From: Antedon mediterranea
Taxonomy: Eukaryota > Echinodermata > Crinoidea > Comatulida > Antedonidae
Direction: 5' to 3'
Assembly: GCF_964355755.1 (NCBI RefSeq)
Contig: NC_092677.1
Coordinates: 24,832,101 to 24,896,100, forward strand
Length of the DNA: 64,000 bases
The notes below the pieces were generated by a model that worked only from the letters and a program-made list of their open reading frames with translations, did not search any database and was not told the DNA's origin. Within the stretch, counting starts at the first letter, position 1. Each line of letters begins with the position of its first letter. The position numbers and the translations under genes were made by a program. Of this stretch, positions 24,921-35,533 are shown piece by piece.

Positions 24921-25805
24921 TTAGTCTTTCTTCAAAATCATAAACTGCATGTCCAGCAACTTCTGATAATTATATTCATACCGCTGAACAAGTTCATCAA
25001 GATATTCTTCCTCTTGAACAGGGTTGAACTGTTTCTCTTTGTACTTTTTAATGACTTTAAATCCTGAAGCAGAAGCAATTTCTAAAAGGACTTCAGTATT
25101 TCCACCATGAAGGTTATCTCCGTAGATCAAGTAAGAACTCTTTGATGCATTACGCAGAAGACACTTCAGGTTGTGTTTGAAATGTCGCAGGCCCTTAGCA
25201 GCGCTCACAAACTTGTACATCAGTATGATATCGGCTTCGGATACGCGGGATTTGATCCCTTCCGTGGCAAGGCAGTTGATATCATGTCGACGGTACCTTA
25301 TATGGATTCGATCGGAATCAATAGGTCTCAGTTGGTCTTTAACGGCACGCCAGGCTCCTTTCCATCGGCGGTATTTATCGATAACCGTAGCATCAAGAAC
25401 TACGTTTCTGCTTCTTCGTTTTAGAAGACTCTGCAGATAGATATACAAGCCAAGTACATCCGTTCCTGGACCGCCTCCAATAGAGCAAACCTTCAGGTTC
25501 AAGTCTCCTTGTTCGCCTTCTTGATGCCAAACTGAAGGGTCTAAATTCAGCCTACGAATTCCATATCCAACAGAATAGCAAAGAGTACTGAAGTACTGAA
25601 ACATGTACGCCGCCTGGTATCTCCGATCGTTGAAATCAACTGAACTGCTCTGACATAAAGCCCGATAATCGGTGTACGACGTCGACAATTCCATTATGAC
25701 ATCGTACATATCTGTATCGCTTATTTTACACTTGTTTTTCTTTTCATATTTTCGTATCAAAGCCAAAGGAGCTTCACGAGCAATGAGCAACACTGATTTC
25801 TCCAT
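24921..25805 (-). CDS. Methyltransferase-like protein, array copy 1 (intact, single exon)
   Basis: 294 aa, one exon. I do not recognise the family by name; the fold reads as a class I (Rossmann) SAM-dependent methyltransferase. An N-terminal helical part holds RRYQAAYMFQYF (61-72). Motif I, VCSIGGGPGTD, is at 106-116 and would bind the SAM methionine side. DATVIDKY (138-145) would give the acidic beta-2 residue for the ribose. HDIN (174-177), the strand ADIILMYKFVSA (191-202) and SYLIYGDN (224-231) follow, then a last hydrophobic strand MQFMILKK. No signal peptide or TM segment, so probably cytosolic or nuclear. Nothing shows the substrate. It is the left-most member of the array and nearly identical to copy 4. 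The ATG gives the family N-terminus MEKSVLLIA and follows a TATA box by 47 bp. Confidence 0.8.
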   Translation of the reverse strand: MEKSVLLIAREAPLALIRKYEKKNKCKISDTDMYDVIMELSTSYTDYRALCQSSSVDFNDRRYQAAYMFQYFSTLCYSVGYGIRRLNLDPSVWHQEGEQGDLNLKVCSIGGGPGTDVLGLYIYLQSLLKRRSRNVVLDATVIDKYRRWKGAWRAVKDQLRPIDSDRIHIRYRRHDINCLATEGIKSRVSEADIILMYKFVSAAKGLRHFKHNLKCLLRNASKSSYLIYGDNLHGGNTEVLLEIASASGFKVIKKYKEKQFNPVQEEEYLDELVQRYEYNYQKLLDMQFMILKKD

Positions 25806-25840
25806 CTTGTGACTTACCGCTTAGGGCCTAAATGAATTTT

Positions 25841-25852
25841 CGCGCCTTTATA
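25841..25852 (-). promoter_or_regulatory. TATA-like box of array copy 1
   Basis: TATAAAGGCGCG on the minus strand, first T 47 bp before the ATG. The same box with TATAAAGGC stands before copy 4. At the usual 31-bp spacing the leader would be about 16 nt. Confidence 0.5.
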
Positions 25853-26030
25853 GAGTAGAGTCTAATATTGAAATTGAATTGCCCGCCTTTACAATCATAC
25901 GTCACGAGTAATATTCTATTATTAGAAATATGGAATTTCCAAACTGATCGTTTCAGTTTCATGACGTCATAGTATTGATCGATAACAGCATAAGCGTTCC
26001 AATATCTATCCATTATCAATAACGTGAAAA

Positions 26031-27278
26031 CGATTTTAATACGTGTCGGTATTCAAGTGATACACTAATATTATATCAATATAACTTAAAAGTTGTACTG
26101 AAATAATCAGTGAAGATTTTTTTAAAGAAAGCTAAACAATATACACAAAAGAAGTACAAAAATCGATGAAACACAGAATTACAATACAATGCTTTTTTAA
26201 ATTATGTCAAAAGTCCTTATTTTGAAAACTACACAGGTCTTATTCATCTATCCAATTTCAGGTAAAAATCAAACTCTGTGGAAACATTTTACAGTTTCAA
26301 GTTTTCATTTATTAAAAACAGACAAAAAAAACTTATATATACCAAATTATAGAACAAATAACAACATTCTATCAGGTATTCATGAAATCCCAGATGATTT
26401 AAGGTTTTAACAAAAAGCAAATTTAAAAAAGAAATGAAAACAGATTATTTGTTTGTTTAAGAATTATATATTTGAGAGAAAGTTTGTTAACAAAAAAAAA
26501 TGTTTTATGTATATTGATTTTTAGAAAAGTAGCCCTAATTTATTTATAGGCCTATAACTATTAATATGTCAATGTTTATGGGCTGAACTTGATTAGTTTC
26601 AACTATTATACATATTATGTTTTATTTATGTTACAATGTTTACTTTATATTTATGGGAAATGAGGAAAAAAACAACTTATGTATTAACAATTTGTCTAGT
26701 GTATCACTACATTGAATTCTATACAAGGACAGGATTATGGTTTTAGATATAGATACACTACTATACAATACTGAAATTCCTATCTACTCCATTGTATTGC
26801 TGGGACCTAATTACCAAATGCAAGGTGCAAGCAAAATGTATACTATATACTAACTTGCTTGTGTGGTAAGCACACAGTTACAATAAAAGTTATCTAAACA
26901 TATATACAAAGTGACTAACCCAGTGAGGAATACAAGTATGTTACACAAATTTACTGTATATCAAAAAGTATAAAAGGCTAGGTAGTTGTTTACAATAATT
27001 AACCAACTGTATAAAATTCTGAAAAAAAACTGAATGTTGAATCCGTGGGGTCAAGGGTCACAAAATTAATGTGACTGGATTTATGTTCTATTGAACATAG
27101 TGTCTTTAGTTTCTGGTTTATTTGATAAGAAAACACGTTATGATTTAGCAGTATAACACTGAATTGTATCAAAAGTCACAAAAGTCACAAAAATGACTAT
27201 AATGTTGTTTGTTTAATTAAAATCTATAATAGAAGCCTATCACATAGACAATGTCAATCCTGTTTTAATAGATTTCAA
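26031..27278. other. Intergenic between array copies 1 and 2; no gene seen
   Basis: AT-rich, with short direct repeats such as AAAAGTCACAAAAGTCACAA near 27170. The 68-codon open frame at 26204-26410 has biased composition and no recognisable motif. Nothing else can be supported. Confidence 0.5.
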
Positions 27279-28097
27279 TTACAGTTTTTTTATCCAAATC
27301 TGAAAACACATATTCAGTTGCTTTCCATTTAAATCATCACACTGTGGTCGATTGCGGAATGGAATAAATCCAGCACGTTCGGCAATTCCAGAAAAGATTT
27401 CAGTAGAACCATCTTTACTATCGTCTCCGTAGATCAAGAGCGAATTTTGAGATGCTTTACGAAGAATAGTCGTCAGATTCCTCTTGAAATTAGGCAAGGA
27501 TTTAACAACGCTGACAAACTTAATCAGCAGTAAAATGTTTGCTTCAGTAACAGATTTTTTCACTATACGTGTCGCAGGGGTGTTTATATCATATCCAATG
27601 TACCCATTCATTTTGATCCAAACACCTTTTGCCGATTCAGCTGCTTTAACCAGACCTTCCTGGTCAGCATTAAGGTTCAGCTTTTTCTCAATGACATTCC
27701 AGGAGTTCTCCCATTCATAGTATTTATCAATAATCGTTGCAGTAAGAACCAATGTTCGGTCCTTTAAGATGCTTCTCACGTATGCATAAACTCCAACAAC
27801 ATCAGTTCCAGGTCCTCCTCCAATTGAACAAACATTTAGGTTTAACAGGTTTTTGCCATTTAGGCCAAAATCATCTGGTTTTAAATTGAACCTGCCAAGT
27901 TCATCGGTAATAAAATCACGGAGTTCTGGAAAGTACTGGCGCATATATGCCGCTTGGTACTTGCGTGTGTCAAAAGGAATTTCTACATAGTTCGGATTGT
28001 CGTATGCTTCTTTCAAAAAGGTTTCTACATCCGACATTTCGTCCTCCAAAAGCAAACTACAATAATCATTATCAGTAGGCCTAACTGTTCTGTGCAT
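27279..28097 (-). CDS. Methyltransferase-like protein, array copy 2 (intact)
   Basis: 272 aa from the ATG that aligns with the other members (MHRTVRPTDNDY). Motif I VCSIGGGPGTD is at 89-99, followed by TATIIDKYYEW, a GYIGYDINTPAT block shared with copy 8, ILLLIKFVSVVKSL and SLLIYGDD (Asn of GDN replaced by Asp). It ends IWIKKL. The frame stays open upstream to an ATG at 28232, which would add a hydrophobic, Cys-rich N-terminus (LATFCCYMLVCEFVITW). I prefer 28097 by homology, but the longer form, perhaps membrane-anchored, is possible. It lies about 5.9 kb from the next recognisable family relic. Confidence 0.72.
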   Translation of the reverse strand: MHRTVRPTDNDYCSLLLEDEMSDVETFLKEAYDNPNYVEIPFDTRKYQAAYMRQYFPELRDFITDELGRFNLKPDDFGLNGKNLLNLNVCSIGGGPGTDVVGVYAYVRSILKDRTLVLTATIIDKYYEWENSWNVIEKKLNLNADQEGLVKAAESAKGVWIKMNGYIGYDINTPATRIVKKSVTEANILLLIKFVSVVKSLPNFKRNLTTILRKASQNSLLIYGDDSKDGSTEIFSGIAERAGFIPFRNRPQCDDLNGKQLNMCFQIWIKKL

Positions 28098-28430
28098 CTT
28101 ACATGGTTCGGGATATGCTTTGACATTAATACACAAATTGGTACACAAAACACACGCGTCATTGGTCCTACGTCTGGTCCACGTTATTACAAATTCACAA
28201 ACCAACATATAACAACAAAAAGTAGCTAACATATATTGCAAAAATCAATAAAATAGAATCCACCACACAGGATGCATCAATCGATTAGTTAGCTAGCATG
28301 TGTAGTTAAATTGAAATTATTTAAATCAACCTTAATTATGATTGGCCAAATCCACCAAAACTACAATTACATCATCTGCAAATTTTAGTAAGCTTATCTA
28401 TGGTTAGCCGGATCCAATTACAAACGTCAC
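28098..28430. other. Upstream of array copy 2; no separate gene seen
   Basis: Holds the alternative in-frame N-terminal extension of copy 2 (to 28232) and AT-rich sequence. The open frame at 28372-28554 on the minus strand is a Gly-rich translation of the neighbouring C-rich minisatellite. Confidence 0.45.
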
Positions 28431-28680
28431 CAAAAACACCAAGCAAATACATGAAAGAATACGTATCAAGACAACTACCCCCTGGACAATTACCACCCGG
28501 AAAACTACCGCCCGGACAATGACCCCCCCCCCCCCCCCCTAGGACAACTACCACCCGGACAATTACCCCCTAGGACAACAACCCTCTAGGACAACTACCC
28601 CCTTAGGACAACTACCCCCTAGGACAACTACCCTCCTAGGAAAATTACCCTCTAGTCCAAGTGCTATGCCCCTATGACAA
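28430..28680. repeat. C-rich minisatellite, ACAACTACCCCCTAGG units
   Basis: About a dozen imperfect 17-20 bp units of the type GGACAACTACCCCCTA, with a pure C run at about 28523-28538. Its right end merges into the left arm of a large inverted repeat. Confidence 0.8.
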
Positions 28681-29110
28681 CAACACCCTCTGAACAACCA
28701 CACCTATATCATGACACCTACACCTTAGGTTATAATTACGATCTTGTAAAACTTACTGAAATTCAAAACATAGGGAGAGAGATTGATTTTAAAAGAAAGC
28801 TTTTGCATTTTTTAATATGCATATCGTCAGCAGTTATTTTAAATTAAACGAGAATCGATCAAATCATTAAAAAGATGGGCTTATTTTATTCATGTGTGAC
28901 ATGAAGATGCCGTATATAAATATAGGAACACACAGTTTACCTAGCAGCACCAGTCAATCAAACACTCTTTCATTTAAGATCAATCTCTCTCCCTATGTTT
29001 TGAAGTTCAGTAAGTTTCACAAGATCGTAATTATAACCTAAGGTGTAGGTGTGGTTGTTCAGAGAGTGTTGTTGTTCTAGAGGGGTAGTTGTCCAAGGGG
29101 CATAGCAGTT
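28640..29110. mobile_element. Foldback element with long imperfect inverted arms
   Basis: The left arm (about 28640-28790) and right arm (about 28978-29110) are reverse complements, sharing GGTTATAATTACGATCTTGT and AAAACATAGGGAGAGAGATT. The 190-bp centre is unrelated. The arms also share the minisatellite words of the left flank. Non-coding; probably a MITE or foldback transposon. Confidence 0.7.
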
Positions 29111-30580
29111 AGACTAGAGGGTATAAGTTGTAAGATAGTGGGACTGGAGCAGCCCCTTAAATAAAATTGGCCCGATTTTGTTCTCTTTTTTTCTTTTTCA
29201 AAACAAATGTTTTACCGTATGCTGTTTAATGACATTATACGTTTACTACTACAAGTCCAGTAATAATGGAATATTGGTTTGGCTGTTACTACTTCATAGA
29301 AGAACTTTAATTGATTTGTTTTTTACATTTTCTCCCCACTCCTGAGGAAATAGGACAATAGGCCTAAACGTTTTTAGAACCTAAAGAATAATTATATCCA
29401 TGATCTTTTTATGACTTAAACATTTCTATTTATTTCATTTTATTCCAATTCGTATTCTACAGCAAAGAACCTCCTAAATTCTAAAAACGTTTATTGTCCT
29501 ATTTTCTCAGGAGTGGGGAGAAAATGAGTTCTACAGACTAGAAGCATATTGCTGTAATGCTGCGAAAAACGAACGAGCAGAACGTCTTTACATAGAAATC
29601 ATAAAAGAAACGAACTAACAGAACGTGTTTATATAGAAATCATAAAAGAAACTAAACAATAATCTGAAGGACCATGAACTACTGTAATTTGATCAAATAT
29701 AAGCGTAATGGTGGAGGAGTATATGTATATATCATATATGAAGGAAGGAATCTCACAGAGAAGATCTCAATCTAGACTTTTTAAAGTATTTAAAAATAAA
29801 TGATAAATTTACTCATCGCAAGCATATACAGACCACTTGATTTTGTTGACAAGTAGAAAAATATGCTTGAAAGCTAATGAGAACAATTAAGAACTATTGT
29901 AACCGTGGGGTTTCCGTATGATGTCTCCTTATCGTTTATTTGTTTTTTCCTATATAGCCTAGTCTGGTGGATGTCACACAATCTGTGGATTGACCCAAAA
30001 CAAATTGCAACAGTTTCAAAACTTATTTTTTCTGATTCTGTAGTTATTGGAGTGTTTTATTTTCAAAATCTACTAAAATCGGTTTAGTGGAACATATATT
30101 TTAGTGGTCATTAGAGGTAATTGGTAATAATCAATATTTAGCAATATAAACTAAGATTGATATATTATCTACTAGCATGGTTGGTACCACATGGTAGCTA
30201 CTTCAATTATCTACCCAATGATATCAAATATATCACATTTACATGTGATTAAAGTAGGCCTATATTTTTTGCACTTTGTTGTGAAAAAAATATTATTTCC
30301 TTCTTAGTCAAGGACCTGAGTAAGATATGTATGCAATTAATTTAGGAGAGAATATCTCAATTGTTATAGGTTGATTTGACCCCAAAGAACAACATGGGAT
30401 GTGTGGAAAATTTGCTATCTGGGAAGAAAATGGCTAAAATCGGGGTCAAATGTTAAAGATGTGTGGTTTTTATATCTTGACAACCACTTGTCATAGACAT
30501 TTATTTTCATATTTGATCTAACACAACTTCTTTTAGACATAAAATGACCGAAAATTATTTTACTTACCTTTGACCCAAAA
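29111..30580. other. Intergenic; inverted repeat and small duplications, no gene
   Basis: Inverted arms at about 29328-29391 and 29467-29535 share ATTTTCTCCCCACTCCTGAG and CCTAAACGTTTTTAGAA-like words. A 44-bp direct duplication around ATAGAAATCATAAAAGAAAC lies at about 29570-29655. The frame at 29905-30087 is hydrophobic by composition and has no support. Confidence 0.5.
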
Positions 30581-31273
30581 AATGTTGAGAATTTCTAGTG
30601 GGGGCCTCTGTATTTTTAAGATTTCTCGAAAATAGAGACCACAAAATTGAAAATATTTAATAAGAAAGCTATTTAAAAAAATGTGCATAATTTAACTTAC
30701 ACATATTTTTGGTTTGTATATTTATATAATATTAAATAATTAGTGTTTGGAAGAACTGTTGGGTATCAAATTAAAGCTCATGAAATATGCTTCTAAATAT
30801 TGTGTTCTAATGAAGATCTGTGTTTTTGAGAAATCTTGAAAACAGAGAATCTTTTTAGGCCTAAATGTCCCAATATTATTGTGTGATTATCGATATTTCT
30901 CGAAAATAGAGATTGCCACTGAAGTTTTCAATACTGTGTTCTTTAGGAAGGTCTCTGTTTTTTAAAATAAATTTCAAAAACAGAGATCACAAGATATCTC
31001 GAAACACAGAACCCCACTAAAACTTCTCAATCTTATGTTCTAGGGTCCGTCCCAGAGATTTTTGTAAAATAAGAGATCACCAATAAACATTTCGATATTA
31101 TGTTCTTTAGAAAACGTTTCTGATTTTAAAAAATCTTGAAAACCGAGACCACCTTATAGAATAAAACATTGAAATATGTAGTATGGGTATATTAGTAAGA
31201 TTGTCTCTGTTTTCAAGAAATCTCGAAAACACAGACCCCCATTGAAACTTTTTAAATTCCCAATATTGGGTTA

Positions 31274-31433
31274 AGCTCTGTCTATACTATCAAACTTTAT
31301 GTGACAAAAAAAATGTGAGGTGCCCAAATATGGTAGTGATATGCTTAATTAGGGTAGTGGTATGACATCATCATGTCCATATATGGGCACATCACATTTT
31401 TTTCTCACATAAAGCTTGATAGTGTAGACACAG
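31274..31433. mobile_element. Palindromic MITE inserted in the decayed array
   Basis: Arms AGCTCTGTCTATACTATCAA (left) and TTGATAGTGTAGACACAG (right) face each other. The inner halves TGTGAGGTGCCCAAATATGG and CCATATATGGGCACATCACA also pair. About 160 bp, no coding capacity. Confidence 0.7.
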
Positions 31434-31640
31434 ATTCAGATTCAGATTCAGATTCCATTTATTAAGTCATCATACATAGTATAATGATAATTGTTTTCTT
31501 GGCAGAAAAACACAAGCAAAACAATACACACATAATATTTACATTCGTGATCAACTTGGAACTAACAACAACAACAACAGCAACTGATCAAGCAATATAA
31601 AATATAACAGACCTAATGACCTATCTTTGAAACTCATTGT
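31432..31640 (-). mobile_element. Probable retrotransposon 3' end with GAATCT tail
   Basis: CAGATTCAGATTCAGATTCC followed by ATTTATTAAGTCATCATACA is, on the minus strand, a 3' end ending in a GAATCT microsatellite, as in several LINE families. The body is degraded. Confidence 0.45.
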
Positions 31641-32449
31641 GTAGTTTAATAGCGGGGGGTCGCTATTGTCAGGACTTCTTGAAAACGAACAACCCACTAA
31701 AAATATTGTCAATATTGTATTCATACTGGGTCTCTGTTGTGCGGTTTTCGAAAACAGACTACTAAAAGTTTACAATATTACGCTTTACGATTGTTGTTGT
31801 TTTGTCGTAAAACACAGTAGGGGTTTTGAGAGACCTTGGGAACAGGGGGACCAACCTAACACAATTATTGAAAACTTTTACTGTGAACAGAGATCTCTAC
31901 TAAAAAATCTTCTGAATTTTGTATTCTGTACCGGGTCTCTGTTTTACTGTTTTTGAAAATAGGAAACACACACACACACACACACAAGAAGTTCACAATA
32001 TTATGTTCAAGAGGGTGGTGTTTCTCAGTTTCTGTGAAAATATGAAAACAGAGATTCCTACTACAATTTTCAATATTGCGTTTTAGGTGGAGTCTTTTGT
32101 TTTCAATATTACTTAAAAACATAGACCCCACTAAACTGTCAATATTATGTCATTTATACAGTACAGTAAGGGGAGCAGGCTGGGTTACATATATGTAAAC
32201 ATGTTACGTTTGCTATCATTAGATAGATAATTGAAATATGATACTTCACTTGATAAAATATGTTATACCATTCATTAGTCGTATCTAAAAAACTGATTAA
32301 TACCAAATTTGACCTCTAATGACCCCTAAATTATATGTTCCACTAACCAGATTTTGGTAGATTTTGAAAAGAAAGTTTCCTACTAGGTACTGAATCAGAT
32401 AACAAAGGTTTGATAACTATTGCAATTTCTTTTCGGTTACCCCCTTTTT

Positions 32450-32572
32450 AGTCGCGTGGACGCGACTCTATAGTTCACTATGTCGGTCGGTCGGTCGGTC
32501 TGTCGGTCTGTCTGTCGGTCCGGTATCACTATGCATTTTAGCACGCGACTTATGGCTGTTGGCCTTGTTATT
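32450..32572. repeat. Dispersed repeat with GTCG tract, copy 2
   Basis: TAGTCGCGTGGACGCGACTC, then a (GGTC)n/(TGTC)n tract, then GCACGCGACTTATGGC and GGCCTTGTTATT. It is collinear with 14251-14372. Confidence 0.65.
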
Positions 32573-33469
32573 CATAGATGGCCTGGATTAACAGTTAACA
32601 GTACAATATATATTTGAATATAGGCTATACAACTAGCGTATAAATATGAGTCTTTATTTAATATATCACTATATCATCAAATGTATACAGACTGATTGTG
32701 GCTGCACAAAAAAAAAAAAAATCAATTCGACTAAACTTCAATCTATATTAAATTGTATTCTTTCTAGATCTCTAACTGTGTAATTCTTTTCTGTCCAAAA
32801 ACTATCTTCCTCCTTGCCAGTAGGTTCACATTTAAGGAACGGTCCTAATTAATATGCATGTATGTTTATAATAATGTAAATAAAAACAATAGACACAAAA
32901 CTTTTAGAAATTGTAAACTTTATTTATTCTTTATCGGAGAATTAAATAAAAATATGAAATGAATGACTTAAATAAAGGAAAAAATGGAAATAAATTGTCG
33001 GATAGATAATTAAGAAAATAACGTCACAAGTGAGATAAGAAAAAGAGTTCGCAAATATTGAATATTAATATAAGCATTAAAATGATTCTAAGAAACTAGG
33101 GAACGAATGAACAAAATCACCAGGTAAGAATAAAAACGGAAATACGACTAATCCAAATTTGATTGCAGTGCATTTATTGATATTTTTACTAAAATTTCAT
33201 TAAATATTCATTTGAAAATCTAGATTCAAATTCAAGCTGGAATAATCCAGAATGTAGATATACATTTCTATTTACAAAAATTGAAATTAAATAAGTATAA
33301 TATAAAGCAATTTATCCAACAATAGAAATGATCTCTTTGACTTTGATAGTTCAAAATCAAATGCATTATGTAACATATAAAATATGTCGTTAATGAAAGG
33401 AGAAATTCTAGAGGATGAAAAATTGCAAAAACTACGCCTATATAAAGGAAAAGACAAGTTTGTCATGTT
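32573..33469. other. Intergenic, no gene seen
   Basis: Very AT-rich, unstructured sequence with an A run near 32707. I see no exon, RNA gene or complete element. Confidence 0.5.
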
Positions 33470-33920
33470 TCTAGAGTTCTAGAAAGAATCATACAGAATC
33501 AATGAACTGATTATCTAAACAAATACAATTTAATCAAAATATCAATAAGCATTTCGAAAAGATCACTCAACAATCACTTGCTTTCATACGGTGATTGATG
33601 AATGGATTGAATCGTTAAATGTTTAGACATTTACAAATGCTTCATTATGATGAGATTAAATGGTTTAAAAATTACCTTAAGTGGATATTTAAAAAAAGAA
33701 GAAAGAAACATTGAAATCGGAATCTCACAAGGATATGGTCCTGGCCCAGTTCTCTTTTTTATTTTCATTACCGACATATCACAGTCTGTTACAAATGGCT
33801 CCTGCTATGTATATTTATATATATATGTTGGGAGTTGTTATGTATGTTTCAGAAGAAAAAACAATTGATAAAACTAGCTATAATCTACAGATATGTACAA
33901 ATATGTTAACAAATAAATGA
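33470..33920 (+). pseudogene. Remnant of a LINE reverse transcriptase
   Basis: Broken frames recall the reverse transcriptase core: an LERIIQNQ-like start near 33480, then ISQGYGPGPVLFFIFITDIS at about 33720-33780, the family's PQGSVLGP-type loop, here degenerate. The catalytic YADD box is lost in a short ATATAT expansion near 33815. Stops and frame changes make it non-functional. Confidence 0.55.
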
Positions 33921-34157
33921 ATACAGATAAAACTAAAAGCATGTTAGAAAGAATTAAGAAGTTTATTTTTGAAATTTACTATCTAAGCTTTCATACACTT
34001 TAATATAATAATAAAAACAAATGTGTGTAAATACTTTATTCATCATAACATAACATAAACAATAAAACTTCATTAATAAATGTGACAAAAAAGACCACAA
34101 TACATCCATGTAGGCCTAATGGTATCTCAGTTTGGGGTAACGTTTGGGGTAACGGTA

Positions 34158-34280
34158 GAATTCAATGTTTGCTTCAGTGAATGATGTTTAAATCACTACA
34201 TGTCACAGAGGGATGCTTATATCGTATTCAATGTACCCATTCTTGATCCAAACACATTTTGCCGATTCTGCTGTTTCTAT
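34158..34280 (-). pseudogene. Relic of a methyltransferase-like array gene
   Basis: The plus-strand string GTATTCAATGTACCCATTC and the following GATCCAAACACATTTTGCCG match the middle of array copy 2 (27590-27645). On the minus strand the relic keeps the ESAKCVWIKNGYIEYDI block, then stops. No other part of the gene remains nearby. Confidence 0.7.
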
Positions 34281-34537
34281 ATGAAACTCTAGGCGTTCTA
34301 TCACTGTTTATGCTAACTTCAATAAAAAAAATCCATTTTGATGCATGCTTCATCATAAAAATAGTGCGTTGTTTTCACTCTCCGGAGCGGTACCGTGGTC
34401 ATGTGATTTTCGACCAATCACGTTCACGTATTTAGGCTATGTTAATATACAGAATATGTTCATCTCCTAAATGATTGTGACGTGCCATTCCAATGCTTTC
34501 TTATTTAAATAGAACAAGAAAAAGATAATGAAAGTCA

Positions 34538-35449
34538 TTACTTCTTTACCCAAACCATGAAGCACATACTTAGATTCTGTTGGTGGATTGTAATATACTT
34601 TTCATCCAAATCACGTAGTGCTCCATCCTTCGGAATTTGAAATTCGACCTCGTCGTTCGTAAACAAGCATGTAAATCCAGCATGTTCGGCAATTCTAGAA
34701 AAGATTTCAGGTGAACCATCTTCATTGTTGTCTCCGTAGATCAAGAACGAACCCGCAACAGCATTAGATAGGAGATCCGTCAGATTTTCCTCAAAACTAG
34801 CCAAGGATTTAACTACGCTTACAAACTTAATCAGCAGTATAACTTTTGCTGAATTCACTATATTCTTTACTATATTTCTCGCATTATATTTACCTATATC
34901 ATATCCAAGGCAGTCGTAATTTATCTGATCATTCTCGAATAGATCTAAATCCTGCCGAAAGGAATCCCACACGTTCTTCCACTTATAGCATTTATCAACA
35001 ACCGTTGCATTAAGAATCAATTGTTTATCAATCTTATGCTTGTCTTTCATCAAGCTTCGCATGTACCTATAAAATCCAAGTACATCGGTTCCTGGACCAC
35101 CACCAATGGAACAAACATTTAGCTCTAACGATTCTGCTTGGTCATTTAAACCAAAATAACGATAAGGGTTTAAATCGAACATGTCAAGTCCATATTTAAC
35201 CGAATAACAAAAAGCTGGAAAGTACATAAACATGTATGCGGCTTGGTGTATAGGATCATCGAATCGAATGTTTACATACCTTTCATTTCTCTCTGAATCA
35301 GACAAAAACTGTAATATACGACGCATTTCGTCGTTGATTATATCCTGATGAGCGGCAGCTGCAATAGGTAGGACTGGCATTTCCATATTGCACACACAAC
35401 TTGTATTTAGAGAAATACAGATGTCGGCTTTTCTCTTACGTGAAAACAT
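34538..35449 (-). CDS. Methyltransferase-like protein, array copy 3 (intact)
   Basis: 303 aa from the first ATG (MFSRKRKADI). The ATG at 35386 (MEMPVLPIAAAAHQ) is the one that aligns with the rest of the family. Motif I VCSIGGGPGTD is at 112-122, followed by NATVVDKCYKW (Tyr to Cys), VILLIKFVSVVKSL, SFLIYGDN and CFMVWVKK at the end. The usual YQAAYM reads HQAAYM. A TATAATC box starts 35 bp before the first ATG. If the leader is only a few nt, ribosomes could skip to the inner ATG. The basic SRKRK at the longer N-terminus could act as a nuclear signal, which is speculation. Confidence 0.75.
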   Translation of the reverse strand: MFSRKRKADICISLNTSCVCNMEMPVLPIAAAAHQDIINDEMRRILQFLSDSERNERYVNIRFDDPIHQAAYMFMYFPAFCYSVKYGLDMFDLNPYRYFGLNDQAESLELNVCSIGGGPGTDVLGFYRYMRSLMKDKHKIDKQLILNATVVDKCYKWKNVWDSFRQDLDLFENDQINYDCLGYDIGKYNARNIVKNIVNSAKVILLIKFVSVVKSLASFEENLTDLLSNAVAGSFLIYGDNNEDGSPEIFSRIAEHAGFTCLFTNDEVEFQIPKDGALRDLDEKYITIHQQNLSMCFMVWVKK

Positions 35450-35477
35450 GTTGAAATAAAATATTCTGGATTTGAAG

Positions 35478-35484
35478 ATTATAC
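35478..35484 (-). promoter_or_regulatory. TATA-like box of array copy 3
   Basis: TATAATC with its first T 35 bp upstream of the ATG at 35449. A weaker match than those of copies 1, 4 and 7. Confidence 0.3.
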
Positions 35485-35533
35485 GTTTCTCAGAAAAATA
35501 TATATTGTAATTCAATCTGGGATGACAAGCCAA

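Larger units (their letters stand above)
24425..26030. repeat. Segmental duplication, copy 1 (pairs with 36787-38425)
   Basis: Begins AGCAAGCCGGCTGGACCGGC in both copies and continues at high identity through a 3' flank, a whole methyltransferase-like gene and its promoter (TAACAGCATAAGCGTTC near the far end). Differences are scattered substitutions and small indels. Confidence 0.85.
30590..32135. repeat. Decayed tandem array with CTCTGTTTTCGAGAAATCTC palindromes
   Basis: Many diverged units of roughly 70-110 bp. Each holds a near-palindrome of the type CTCTGTTTTC-GAGAAATC-TCGAAAACAGAG followed by ACCCCACTAAAA and CAATATTATGTTCT. Examples start near 30615, 30820, 30945, 31050, 31130, 31204, 31730, 31930 and 32040. 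A MITE and a LINE 3' end interrupt it. The open frames at 31666-31956 and 31865-32131 lie inside it and are not supported as genes. Confidence 0.65.

Noticed and set aside
25171-25440. Plus-strand open frame conserved at 37557-37826
   Set aside because: Conserved only because it is antisense to the duplicated copies 1 and 4; no domain and not kept in the other array copies.
28372-28554. Gly-rich frame over the C-rich minisatellite
   Set aside because: Pure composition effect of GGGGGT repeats; no start context and no homologue.
33647-33868. Candidate short secreted or membrane protein
   Set aside because: Its conserved part is a degenerate reverse-transcriptase loop and the hydrophobic end is an ATAT expansion.
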